From assembly GCA_023511325.1 (NCBI GenBank), contig JAIMBU010000207.1:1-5979 (forward strand): a DNA stretch of 5,979 nt. Reading direction: 5' to 3'. Shown piece by piece: positions 1 through 5,978 of this stretch. Source of the stretch: Gorillibacterium sp. (GTDB lineage Bacteria > Bacillota > Bacilli > Paenibacillales > NBRC-103111). Made by a program: the position numbers and the translations under genes. Within the stretch, counting starts at the first letter, position 1, and each line of letters opens with the position of its first letter. The notes under the pieces were generated by a model, which saw only the letters and a program-made list of their open reading frames with translations, searched no databases and was not told where the DNA came from.

Positions 1-354
1 AAAACAGAACAGCCTATAATGATATTGGCAAACCCGGAAGAAATGAAACAAGTTCTGGTAAACTTTTTAAAGAATGCAATTGAAGCTTGCGCTCATGTCT
101 CCGACGGAAAAGTACTCATTAAGCTAGAAGCACAAAATAATCAGGTTGTATTGACCATTGGTGATAATGGGACTGGAATGGCAAAGGATCAAGTTAAAAA
201 TTTAGGCATGATTTATTTTTCAACTAAATCAACGGGGACTGGACTAGGTCTCGCCTTCTCGTACCAAGTTATTCATTCTCTATCTGGAATGGTATCTGTA
301 AGAAGCGAACCACAGAAAGGTACGCTATTTACAATTACTTTGCCATGCTTGTAA
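1..354 (+). CDS. Sensor histidine kinase, C-terminal ATP-binding domain (5' partial)
   Basis: The frame is open from base 1 to the TAA at 352-354, giving 117 residues of the C-terminal part of a histidine kinase; the sensor and phosphoacceptor His domains lie off the left edge. The HATPase_c motifs appear in order. The N box is NFLKNAIEA (about residues 21-29, Asn25 coordinating Mg-ATP), the G1 box is GDNGTGM (54-60), the F box is FSTK (73-76) and the G2 box is GTGLGL (79-84), followed by the usual closing strands KGTLFTITLP. This domain binds ATP to phosphorylate a conserved His, which then passes phosphate to a response regulator. The loop sequence resembles the PAS-type sporulation and orphan kinases of Bacillota, but the sensor input cannot be judged. 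No response regulator follows within the window, so the partner is either upstream or encoded elsewhere. The ATG at 19 is an internal Met, not the start. Confidence 0.93.
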   Translation, partial: KTEQPIMILANPEEMKQVLVNFLKNAIEACAHVSDGKVLIKLEAQNNQVVLTIGDNGTGMAKDQVKNLGMIYFSTKSTGTGLGLAFSYQVIHSLSGMVSVRSEPQKGTLFTITLPCL

Positions 355-439
355 TCAACAGAGCCATCAGTTCCTCTGGACTGAGCATGATACGGCGACT
401 GTTGAGAGAAAGCTCAACTGTAGCGTGCTCGCCAATCAT
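335..439 (-). CDS. Possible small ORF (34 aa) antisense to the kinase 3' end
   Basis: Reading the minus strand from ATG at 439 to TAA at 335 gives a 34-residue peptide beginning MIGEHATVELSLNSRR and ending in an SPEELMALLITSMAK-like helix. The frame stays open upstream to a stop at 506-508, so alternative TTG starts at about 445 or further upstream are possible. Its last 20 bases overlap the kinase coding end. A perfect extended -10 (TGCTATAAT) lies about 35 bases upstream on the same strand. Against it: no convincing Shine-Dalgarno sequence precedes the ATG (only a weak GGGA), and the length is within chance. The residue composition looks protein-like rather than random, but I do not recognise a family. 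It could also be the remnant of a longer gene, or a non-coding antisense transcript. Confidence 0.25.
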   Translation of the reverse strand: MIGEHATVELSLNSRRIMLSPEELMALLITSMAK

Positions 440-473
440 CTTCAAGCTAGAGTCCCAGATCAAGATCAGTGCT

Positions 474-482
474 ATTATAGCA
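474..482 (-). promoter_or_regulatory. Extended -10 promoter element on the minus strand
   Basis: On the minus strand the sequence reads TGCTATAAT, a perfect match to the extended -10 consensus TGnTATAAT of the housekeeping sigma factor; extended -10 promoters can work without a good -35, and none is seen here. Transcription would begin near base 467 and run leftward through the small ORF into the 3' end of the histidine kinase gene. It overlaps the left arm of the palindrome at 479-503, so a protein bound there would block it. Activity is inferred from the sequence only. Confidence 0.4.
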
Positions 483-503
483 TGTGGATGAAGCCCACAT
501 GCT
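479..503. repeat. 9-bp perfect inverted repeat (hairpin or operator)
   Basis: AGCATGTGG (479-487) and CCACATGCT (495-503) are exact reverse complements separated by 7 bases. Neither side is followed by a proper T tract (CGCTATTTCG on plus, ATAATAGC on minus), so it is a poor intrinsic terminator for the kinase gene. It lies between a minus-strand TGCTATAAT, which it overlaps, and a plus-strand TATAAT 25 bases to its right. That placement suits a regulator binding site, although a weak terminator stem after the kinase gene is the main alternative. Confidence 0.5.
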
Positions 504-527
504 CGCTATTTCGACAATATCCTTGAA

Positions 528-533
528 TATAAT
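528..533 (+). promoter_or_regulatory. Candidate -10 (TATAAT) for the htrA-like gene
   Basis: A perfect TATAAT lies 119 bases before the protease ATG. With a 17-base spacer the -35 position would be GCTATT (505-510), a poor match to TTGACA, so the promoter may need an activator or may not be the real one. The start point would be near base 540, giving a leader of roughly 110 bases. That leader holds an 8-base direct repeat AGCCATTT at 536-543 and 593-600 of unknown meaning. No CssR-type TTTTCACA box was seen. Confidence 0.4.
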
Positions 534-631
534 AGAGCCATTTTCGCCATTAACTAGGTCTTGAGATGGGAAATTAAAATTGGGCAGGATTTAGCCATTT
601 CTCGTTGAATAGAAGTAAGTCTAGCATTTAT

Positions 632-642
632 AAGGAGAGAGG
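632..642 (+). promoter_or_regulatory. Ribosome binding site of the htrA-like gene
   Basis: AAGGAGAGAGG precedes the ATG at 653. The best core, AAGGAG (632-637), is 15 bases from the ATG, longer than usual; the overlapping GAGAGG (637-642) is at a normal 10 bases. It supports the ATG at 653 over the in-frame TTG at 605, which would place this site inside the coding region. An ATG at 665 is a possible alternative but is further away. Confidence 0.6.
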
Positions 643-652
643 TTGGAAATCC

Positions 653-3151
653 ATGAATTTTTCCATGTTGCGAGTGCCAAAGCTGACTCTGGCCGCCATA
701 TGTTTATTACTCGTGCTTACGTTCGGAGTAGCCCCTACGGTGAAAGCGGAATCCACATTTTTACCCGAAGCAAGTACGGTCGGTTCATCCACGATCTCCA
801 AGGTTATCGCGCAGGTGACACCATCCGTTGTTGCCATCATTGGCAAGCCTGTAGCTTCAGATAGTGAAAGTGCTTCAAATCGTTACGATCTGGCACATGG
901 TACCGGTATTGTCGTCCGTTCCGATGGAGTGATTATGACCAACGCACATGTGGTCAAGAATATGAAGAATCTGATTGCCGTTACCTCCGGTGGTAAATCG
1001 TATTCGGCTAAGGTTACCCATTACGATGAAGAAAGCGACCTTGCCCTAATCAAGGTTGAAGCCACTGATCTGCCGGTAGCTACCTTTGCATCTGCTTCGA
1101 ATATCCACGTAGGGGACAGTGTCATTGCTATTGGCACACCTATTTCCTTCGCGCTGCGCAACTCCGTTACGATTGGAATCGTTAGCGGCATGGACCGCTC
1201 CGTCAATACTCGTTATCAGCTGATCCAGACTGATGCTGCCATTAATCCGGGGAACAGCGGAGGTCCACTCGTTAATTTAAATGGTGAGGTCATCGGCATT
1301 AACACACTCAAATACACCGACATCGGTGTTGATAGCCTTGGCTTTGCCATTCCCGCGGACACGGCTACCTATGTGCTCAATCAATTCTTGACCTACGGCA
1401 AAGTGAAACGCCCCTATCTGGGTGTGGAGTTTGAAGAGAGCTGGGAAGCTGTTGTGGGTCTTCCTACTCGCCAACCTCTCAGCATCTCCTATGTGCTACC
1501 TGATTCCCCTGCTGCTAAAGCAGGACTTAAGGAAGGTGATTTTCTACTTTCAATTGATGACAAGAGTATTGATACCCTTGTGGGTTTAAATGAAGTGCTC
1601 AAGCGTTATTTACCTGGACAAACGATTAAGCTTACCAGTAAATCAGGAGGAATTAGCGAAACCCACGAACTTGTTCTTGGCGAAGAAGAAGCTAGTGTCA
1701 ATTGGAAAATAGCCGAGGATGGCACTTACATTGACTCCGATGAAGGCAAAACCCAAATTGGGGATAGCCAAAACGGCTGGTCTATGAAATATCCGACTGG
1801 ACTTGTAACCTATAACGACTTCAGCGGTGAGGATAGCATTATGTTTGGCGATGCGAACGAAGAATTCCTCATTACAGTCAGCGTCGAGCAACAACAAAGC
1901 CAAGATCTTTCTCCATCAGGCTTGCTACGGAATCTTACTTCATCCGGTCAATTCGGAACCGTATTCGAGCGCAAGTATGTAGAGGATGCCGCCTATCCCT
2001 ATGCCAAATTAGTTGGCAAGTTGCAGGACGGCTCGTATTATCAGGCGAGAGCGTTCTTACGTAAAGATACAATCTATTACGTGACGCTTTATATTGAGAA
2101 TAGTGATATATCCAGTAACAAGTCCAAACTGGGAAGCTATCTTGAACTTCTTGGTAGCTTTAAGCCAGACTTCAATGGATTGGATCCTTCACTTAAAGAT
2201 ATCGCCAGCTCTCAAGAAACCAAAATTGTATCCAGTGATTACGGATTCTCTTTTGAAATCCCCTCTGCTTGGTCCGAGGTTTCTTGGGCTGGTGGACTGG
2301 AGTACGCAAATGCCGATTCCAGCAAGTCCGTTTCGGTGACTGTAACCTCAGCAGCCTCAGGAGATACACTTGCAGCTTGGGCCAAACGACAAGAGAAACT
2401 CTTTAGCGCTACCTTCGCCGCAGGCTTCAGCCAGATTAGCGGTTTGGTTAACATCAAACTCGCAGATGTAGCTGCAATCGAGAATACGTACACCTATACG
2501 ATGGGGGACAAATGGTGGGTAGATCACGACATCTACTTCATCAAAGATAAATATAAATATCATGTTATCCTAAGCTACCCGAAAGAAACGGATGCCAAAG
2601 AAGCTACGGAACTCACCCAAGGAATAACTAACTCTATCCGTACGGATAAGAATCTCATTAATCCTTCGCTTGGTTTTATTCAGGACGAAGAGGATCTAAC
2701 CGATCCAAACCGAACAACCACCTATACCAACAACAAATATAAGTATTTACTTAAGGTTCCTGAGCTTTGGGAGAATGAATTATCTGGCCCCAAAAATGAT
2801 ACAAAGATTGCCGCCTTTACCTTCCTTGGTGGTTCGCTCCAAGTCGAAGCAAGAAGTGGCTTGAAATATGCGGACGTGCTCAAAACTGAAGAAAACGAGC
2901 AGAAGAAAAGTAAAAGCGCAGATGCGGATTACAAATACACATCCACCGAGAAACTTATCTTTGGAGTCAAAGGTCGCGTGTTCCAGGCCTCAGGTAATGC
3001 CAAGAATATCCCTTACAAGCTGACAGAATACGTATTTACCAAGAATAACATCACCTATCTGGTTAAGCTGCGGATTAATGATGCGGTGAGCACCCCAGAA
3101 AACCTCAAACTTCTGGAGAAGACATTCCAATCTCTCAAGCTGATAAACTAA
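653..3151 (+). CDS. Secreted HtrA/DegP-like serine protease with PDZ and three PsbP-like C-terminal modules
   Basis: This 832-residue protein starts with a signal peptide (short basic n-region, hydrophobic core about 11-27, probable cut after VKA at 30-32), so it is exported; an uncleaved anchor is the alternative. Residues about 45-245 form a trypsin-like HtrA domain with the triad His99 (TNAHVV), Asp129 (SDLALIKV) and Ser202 (NPGNSGGPL), all present, so it should be active. Residues about 252-345 form one PDZ domain (YLGV; SPAAKAGLKEGD), which in this family binds C-termini of unfolded proteins. The rest (about 371-832) is unusual: three tandem diverged modules starting near 371, 524 and 690, each opening with an aromatic strand and Pro (KYP, EIPSAW, KVPELW) and closing with an amphipathic helix. 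Their pattern resembles PsbP/MOG1/DcrB-fold domains, which is inference. Typical HtrA proteins are about 400-450 residues, so roughly half of this one is extra. The ATG at 653 is chosen from the ribosome binding site and signal peptide; a TTG at 605 is in frame. A 5'-ward histidine kinase and a downstream rhomboid suggest an envelope quality-control role. Confidence 0.92.
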   Translation: MNFSMLRVPKLTLAAICLLLVLTFGVAPTVKAESTFLPEASTVGSSTISKVIAQVTPSVVAIIGKPVASDSESASNRYDLAHGTGIVVRSDGVIMTNAHVVKNMKNLIAVTSGGKSYSAKVTHYDEESDLALIKVEATDLPVATFASASNIHVGDSVIAIGTPISFALRNSVTIGIVSGMDRSVNTRYQLIQTDAAINPGNSGGPLVNLNGEVIGINTLKYTDIGVDSLGFAIPADTATYVLNQFLTYGKVKRPYLGVEFEESWEAVVGLPTRQPLSISYVLPDSPAAKAGLKEGDFLLSIDDKSIDTLVGLNEVLKRYLPGQTIKLTSKSGGISETHELVLGEEEASVNWKIAEDGTYIDSDEGKTQIGDSQNGWSMKYPTGLVTYNDFSGEDSIMFGDANEEFLITVSVEQQQSQDLSPSGLLRNLTSSGQFGTVFERKYVEDAAYPYAKLVGKLQDGSYYQARAFLRKDTIYYVTLYIENSDISSNKSKLGSYLELLGSFKPDFNGLDPSLKDIASSQETKIVSSDYGFSFEIPSAWSEVSWAGGLEYANADSSKSVSVTVTSAASGDTLAAWAKRQEKLFSATFAAGFSQISGLVNIKLADVAAIENTYTYTMGDKWWVDHDIYFIKDKYKYHVILSYPKETDAKEATELTQGITNSIRTDKNLINPSLGFIQDEEDLTDPNRTTTYTNNKYKYLLKVPELWENELSGPKNDTKIAAFTFLGGSLQVEARSGLKYADVLKTEENEQKKSKSADADYKYTSTEKLIFGVKGRVFQASGNAKNIPYKLTEYVFTKNNITYLVKLRINDAVSTPENLKLLEKTFQSLKLIN

Positions 3152-3209
3152 ACCATAAGAAATGGGTTTATGCTTATGCATTCCCCATTCCCTATTGATC
3201 AGCTAGGCA

Positions 3210-3248
3210 AAAACCTCCAAGCCATTTCCTTTAGCGCTGGGAGGTTTT
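3210..3248 (+). terminator. Intrinsic terminator after the htrA-like gene
   Basis: AAAACCTCC (3210-3218) pairs exactly with GGAGGTTTT (3240-3248). Inside, AGC (3220-3222) can pair with GCT (3236-3238) across a single A/G mismatch, shortening the loop. The plus-strand 3' arm ends in four T then CGTATT, a moderate U tract. It lies 59 bases after the protease stop and before the rhomboid promoter candidate. Because the stem carries A on the left and T on the right it could also act in reverse. A smaller bulged hairpin overlaps the stop codon (TAAACCAT at 3149-3156 with ATGGGTTTA at 3162-3170) but has no U tract. Confidence 0.65.
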
Positions 3249-3259
3249 CGTATTGCCGT

Positions 3260-3288
3260 TTGACAAAAGGTGGTCTTATCGGTAATTT
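3260..3288 (+). promoter_or_regulatory. Candidate promoter for the rhomboid gene
   Basis: A perfect -35 TTGACA (3260-3265) is followed after 17 bases by TAATTT (3283-3288), a weak -10 with three of six consensus bases. It lies just after the terminator and gives a leader of roughly 65 bases before the rhomboid ATG, so the rhomboid probably has its own transcript. The rest of the gap 3289-3341 shows nothing I recognise. Confidence 0.4.
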
Positions 3289-3341
3289 GAATAGAGTACG
3301 ACTAACGAGAGTGAACCATTCTATGTACTTGATGTATTTAA

Positions 3342-3349
3342 AAAGGAGG
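3342..3349 (+). promoter_or_regulatory. Strong ribosome binding site of the rhomboid gene
   Basis: AAAGGAGG ends 10 bases before the ATG at 3360 and fixes that start. It is close to the full anti-16S complement, implying efficient translation. Confidence 0.8.
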
Positions 3350-3359
3350 AGTTTTCCCG

Positions 3360-4010
3360 ATGCAATTCATCCGTTATGAAAGCTTTCGCCAATACCTCAA
3401 GTTTTATCCGGTAACCTGTTTTATGATCGCAGCTAATGTCGCTGTATTCATCGCCATGATTTTCTTTGGTGGGGCTTTACAGGCAAACGATCAGACTCTA
3501 CTGGATTTTGGTGCGATTTATAAATTCAGTCCAGTTGGTCTGGAGCATTATGGTTTGGCGCTTCACCCTGAGTTCTGGAGATATATCGCTGCTATATTCA
3601 TCCATATTGGTGGATATCACCTGTTGTTTAACTCCTTTGCGCTGATCGTGTTCGCCCCCCCGCTAGAGAGGGCATTGGGGTCCTTCCGTTATGCTTTCTT
3701 CTATGTAGTCGTTGGGATAATTGGCAACATTACCGCGACTTGGCTGACCTCAGGTAACTTTATTGGCGCGGGTGCCTCAGGTTCGATCTATGGCATTTAT
3801 GCCGCGTTCATCTACATGGCCTTCTTCGTAAAGAACCGTTTGGACTCTGCCTCTCGACAAATGATTATTACCATCGTGATCATCGGAATCCTCAATTCCA
3901 TAATCGTGCCTCATGTCAGCTTAACTGCCCATATCGGTGGGTTTGTTGGCGGATTCATTCTGATGGCCTTAATCTCCCCAAGGCTAAAACCACAGCAGCG
4001 GCGGATGTAA
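3360..4010 (+). CDS. Rhomboid family intramembrane serine protease
   Basis: This 216-residue membrane protein cleaves transmembrane substrates within the lipid bilayer. About six hydrophobic helices are visible (near 17-36, 75-100, 108-130, 134-157, 167-185 and 188-206), the usual bacterial rhomboid core. The catalytic dyad is Ser140 in GASG (138-141) and His191 in AHIGGFVGG. HLLFN (87-91) supplies the oxyanion-hole Asn91 of the helix-2 HxxxN motif and is followed by the family-typical LERALGS loop signature (102-108). There are no TPR or other extra domains, so it is closer to short rhomboids such as Bacillus YdcA than to the long GluP type; that comparison is from memory. A strong AGGAGG (3344-3349) sits 10 bases before the ATG. 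It follows the HtrA-like protease in the same direction, and its TAA abuts the stop of the convergent metallo-hydrolase gene. Its substrate is unknown. Confidence 0.93.
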   Translation: MQFIRYESFRQYLKFYPVTCFMIAANVAVFIAMIFFGGALQANDQTLLDFGAIYKFSPVGLEHYGLALHPEFWRYIAAIFIHIGGYHLLFNSFALIVFAPPLERALGSFRYAFFYVVVGIIGNITATWLTSGNFIGAGASGSIYGIYAAFIYMAFFVKNRLDSASRQMIITIVIIGILNSIIVPHVSLTAHIGGFVGGFILMALISPRLKPQQRRM

Positions 4011-4784
4011 TTAACGCGTTAGTTGTACTCGCATTCCTCTATGCGTTAAAGCTACATGAGCAGGCAACGGATAAGCTCGGCGGACATCCACATCATGCGA
4101 CATATGGGTAAATAATGTGCGAACGGGACGAATCTGTTTTAATAGCTCCAGAGCCTCTACCATGTCATAGACAGAGCGTGTATGAAAATCAAACTTTTCA
4201 TGATAATAGCTTGTGCCCAGAATTAATAAATCAAGGTTCTCGAAAAACTTTTTCTCCTCATCACCCAAACTGATTGAATCTGGGCAGTAGACGAACGAAT
4301 AATTGGGCTTTACAAAACGAAAAGCGTGAGCAAATCCATTCTTACCATGGTATACCTTCTGAACCGTCACCTGCCACCCGCCAAAGGACAGTCCATCATC
4401 TGCTGCCTGGTAAATCAATTGATTCTCCAGCCAAGGATAACGCTCTCTGACTGCTGACAATACCTCGCGCGGAGCATATAGAATTCCCTTTTGCTTCGTC
4501 CAACGGCAAGCATCTGCCCATTCGGGAAGGCCAGCCATATGATCGAAATGCGCATGTGTCAGTAGGGCCTGCCGCATCTCCCGATGCCCTGCTCCCTCCA
4601 TCTGCTCCACCCAATCCGGACCGCAGTCGATCCAGAGAATCCCTTGATCTGTAGCTATCTTTACAGAAGAGCGCAATCTTCGATTGACCCCGGTCGTCCG
4701 TGCTTCTGTACATACCTCACAGTCACAATATACTCGGGGAACGCCCATCGAATCCCCATTCCCCAGTATCGTTAGCTCATCCAC
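4011..4784 (-). CDS. PhnP-like metallo-beta-lactamase-fold phosphodiesterase
   Basis: This 257-residue cytosolic metallo-hydrolase has the family motif HAHFDH (77-82) in THAHFDHMAG, plus His146, Asp169 (YCPDS) and the closing THMSH (226-230), which together supply the di-metal site. The N-terminus has GNGDSMGVPR and a CDCEVC cluster (Cys20, Cys22, Cys25), matching the extra structural zinc site of E. coli PhnP (phosphoribosyl 1,2-cyclic phosphate phosphodiesterase, GTGGAQGVP and CECAAC). The overall length and motif order agree with that family. Whether it acts on the same substrate is inference: no other phosphonate (phn) gene is visible here, and many relatives are annotated only as MBL-fold hydrolases. 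The start is GTG at 4784, with AAGGAGGA (4791-4798) 6 bases upstream; an ATG beginning 4 bases later is out of frame. Its TAA directly abuts the rhomboid TAA, with no gap. A strong terminator hairpin lies just upstream. Confidence 0.88.
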   Translation of the reverse strand: MDELTILGNGDSMGVPRVYCDCEVCTEARTTGVNRRLRSSVKIATDQGILWIDCGPDWVEQMEGAGHREMRQALLTHAHFDHMAGLPEWADACRWTKQKGILYAPREVLSAVRERYPWLENQLIYQAADDGLSFGGWQVTVQKVYHGKNGFAHAFRFVKPNYSFVYCPDSISLGDEEKKFFENLDLLILGTSYYHEKFDFHTRSVYDMVEALELLKQIRPVRTLFTHMSHDVDVRRAYPLPAHVALTHRGMRVQLTR

Positions 4785-4790
4785 AGCTAT

Positions 4791-4798
4791 TCCTCCTT
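4791..4798 (-). promoter_or_regulatory. Ribosome binding site deciding a GTG start
   Basis: On the minus strand TCAAGGAGGAATAGCT precedes GTG at 4784. The AAGGAGGA core leaves 6 bases to the GTG, the right spacing. This selects GTG over any downstream Met for the PhnP-like protein. Confidence 0.8.
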
Positions 4799-4818
4799 GA
4801 TTGCTTCCAGCTTCAAAA

Positions 4819-4852
4819 TAGAAAAACGCTCATACGCATGAGCGTTTTTCTA
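4819..4852 (-). terminator. Strong bidirectional intrinsic terminator
   Basis: A perfect 15-bp stem (TAGAAAAACGCTCAT at 4819-4833 with ATGAGCGTTTTTCTA at 4838-4852) closes a 4-base loop. The outer stem has five A on one arm and five T on the other, so either strand yields a GC-core hairpin followed by a U tract. On the minus strand it lies 30 bases after the stop of the DUF4253-like gene and should end that transcript. It also sits only 34 bases before the GTG of the metallo-hydrolase gene, so it lies within or at the edge of that gene's leader or promoter. Confidence 0.88.
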
Positions 4853-4882
4853 CTCTTTATTCCATAGACCGCAGGTAAATGA

Positions 4883-5917
4883 TTAAACCCATCTAAGCTC
4901 AATATCCCGAGTAACCTGCAAGTGTGCAGCTAGTTGCTCTGGATGGCCGACTATCTCTGCACTCGGACAGAAAACATGCAACTCTGCAGCTAATGCTGGA
5001 AGATCCTCAGGAACGGACTGAAGCTCAAAGCCAATCGAATCTGACTCTGCTGCATATATACGGATACCATAGCGAAGATCAAGATCTCTTAGCTTAGCAA
5101 TCAAATCCTCCGTCGAGAGGTCATATTGGGCTGCATCTGTTTGAGCTAACCGCAGAATATCGAATGAAGATTCACTCTTGCCAATGACAACCTCAGCATC
5201 CAGGCTAGCCGCATCATTCTCCCAATGAGTTGTACCAATAAAGGCAACCAGGTCTTCGCTTAGGCGCGCTTGAAGCTCGTCCACCCATGCTCGTGCGGTA
5301 CGTTTATCGGTAAGCGCAGACTGACAATAGGGATAACGTCTTGTCCCACCCGCTAAAGTAGAGAATGACTGTGGCTCTTTGCCTGATAGGCGCAGCAGTT
5401 CTCTCCCTGCTTCCCAAAAAGAGCGAATAAGTGCACCACTCGCGGCACCCTCTGTCGAAGCAGGAACAGCTTCGTCTGTTCTTCCTGCTTCGGCGAATAT
5501 TTCTGATGCTTCAGAGTGACTTGAAGGAGCGACTGCTTCTGCTTCCCCAGTTCCTTCTCCTGCGTCAGCAGCATCTTTAGCTTCTTGAACTGCTTCCTCA
5601 TGTCTTAGCCCTTCATCCTCGCTACCTGTAGCAGCGGAGGAGGTGCTAGCTGTGACCACTGCCGTGTCCGCTAGCTTTGTCTTGGCGGTTGCAGGGGCAG
5701 GAATGGCGTTTTGCAGTTTTTCTGCACTGAGTAAAGCCATGCTTGACTCCCGTTCTTGCTCCTCTGTGCTTTCAGCAGACCAGCGATACGGCGCAATAGG
5801 TTGTCTTCCTTCCGCCTTTTCCGGCTTTTGATGCTTCTTTTTTCTTTTTTGTTGTTTTTTCTTGTTGGTAAAAATAATATAAACCAGTGCAACAGCTATA
5901 CCTAACAACAACCACAT
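4883..5917 (-). CDS. Membrane-anchored protein with Ala/Glu-rich linker and DUF4253-like C-terminal domain
   Basis: This 344-residue protein has three parts. Residues 1-17 are a single hydrophobic helix followed by a strongly basic stretch (19-34, about ten Lys or Arg), so it is probably anchored with the bulk in the cytoplasm by the positive-inside rule. Residues about 35-160 form a low-complexity linker rich in Ala, Glu, Ser and Thr, likely disordered. Residues about 162-344 form a folded domain whose end (YGIRIYAAESDSIGFELQ, then ELHVFCPS, then IELRWV) matches my memory of DUF4253, where a conserved FCPD-type motif and terminal WW are usual; here these are FCPS and LRWV, so the match is imperfect. 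The function is unknown. AGGAG ends about 8 bases before the ATG. Its stop is followed by the strong hairpin at 4819-4852, so it is probably transcribed as a unit ending there. The metallo-hydrolase downstream could share readthrough. Confidence 0.78.
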   Translation of the reverse strand: MWLLLGIAVALVYIIFTNKKKQQKRKKKHQKPEKAEGRQPIAPYRWSAESTEEQERESSMALLSAEKLQNAIPAPATAKTKLADTAVVTASTSSAATGSEDEGLRHEEAVQEAKDAADAGEGTGEAEAVAPSSHSEASEIFAEAGRTDEAVPASTEGAASGALIRSFWEAGRELLRLSGKEPQSFSTLAGGTRRYPYCQSALTDKRTARAWVDELQARLSEDLVAFIGTTHWENDAASLDAEVVIGKSESSFDILRLAQTDAAQYDLSTEDLIAKLRDLDLRYGIRIYAAESDSIGFELQSVPEDLPALAAELHVFCPSAEIVGHPEQLAAHLQVTRDIELRWV

Positions 5918-5945
5918 ATTATTCGCTCCTGTCTCTTTGTACCGA

Positions 5946-5975
5946 TTGACAAATGAATTCCATATACCCTGTATT
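5946..5975 (+). promoter_or_regulatory. Possible divergent plus-strand promoter at the right edge
   Basis: A perfect TTGACA (5946-5951) is followed after 18 bases by TGTATT (5970-5975), or after 20 bases by TATTAT (5972-5977). Neither spacing with a good -10 is ideal. It would drive a rightward gene outside the window and overlaps the minus-strand -10, as expected in a divergent intergenic region. Confidence 0.25.
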
Positions 5976-5978
5976 ATA
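5973..5978 (-). promoter_or_regulatory. Candidate -10 (TATAAT) for the DUF4253-like gene
   Basis: The minus strand reads TATAAT here, 55 bases before the ATG at 5917. The -35 would lie off the right edge, so the promoter cannot be completed. The start point would be near 5966, giving a leader of about 49 bases. Confidence 0.4.

Noticed and set aside
605..652. In-frame TTG at 605 as the start of the HtrA-like protein
   Set aside because: It lacks a good ribosome binding site, would put the AAGGAGAGAGG site inside the coding region, and adds 16 charged residues ahead of a clean signal peptide.
2239..2563. Minus-strand open frames within the HtrA-like gene
   Set aside because: They lie opposite a clearly coding, domain-rich gene and show no recognizable motif or ribosome binding site.
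3295..3329. AGTAC and GTACT inverted pair in the rhomboid leader
   Set aside because: Only 5 bp with a 25-base loop; expected by chance and not a convincing riboswitch or operator.
3170..3379. Plus-strand 69-codon open frame between the HtrA-like and rhomboid genes
   Set aside because: It crosses the terminator hairpin and the rhomboid promoter candidate, overlaps the rhomboid start, and has no proper ribosome binding site.
4396..4713. Second minus-strand frame (105 codons) inside the metallo-hydrolase gene
   Set aside because: It is a frame-shifted shadow; the real frame carries the conserved HAHFDH and CDCEVC motifs.
5353..5892. Other open frames on both strands inside the DUF4253-like gene
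   Set aside because: The Ala/Glu-rich low-complexity linker leaves several frames open by composition; none has a supported start or known motif.
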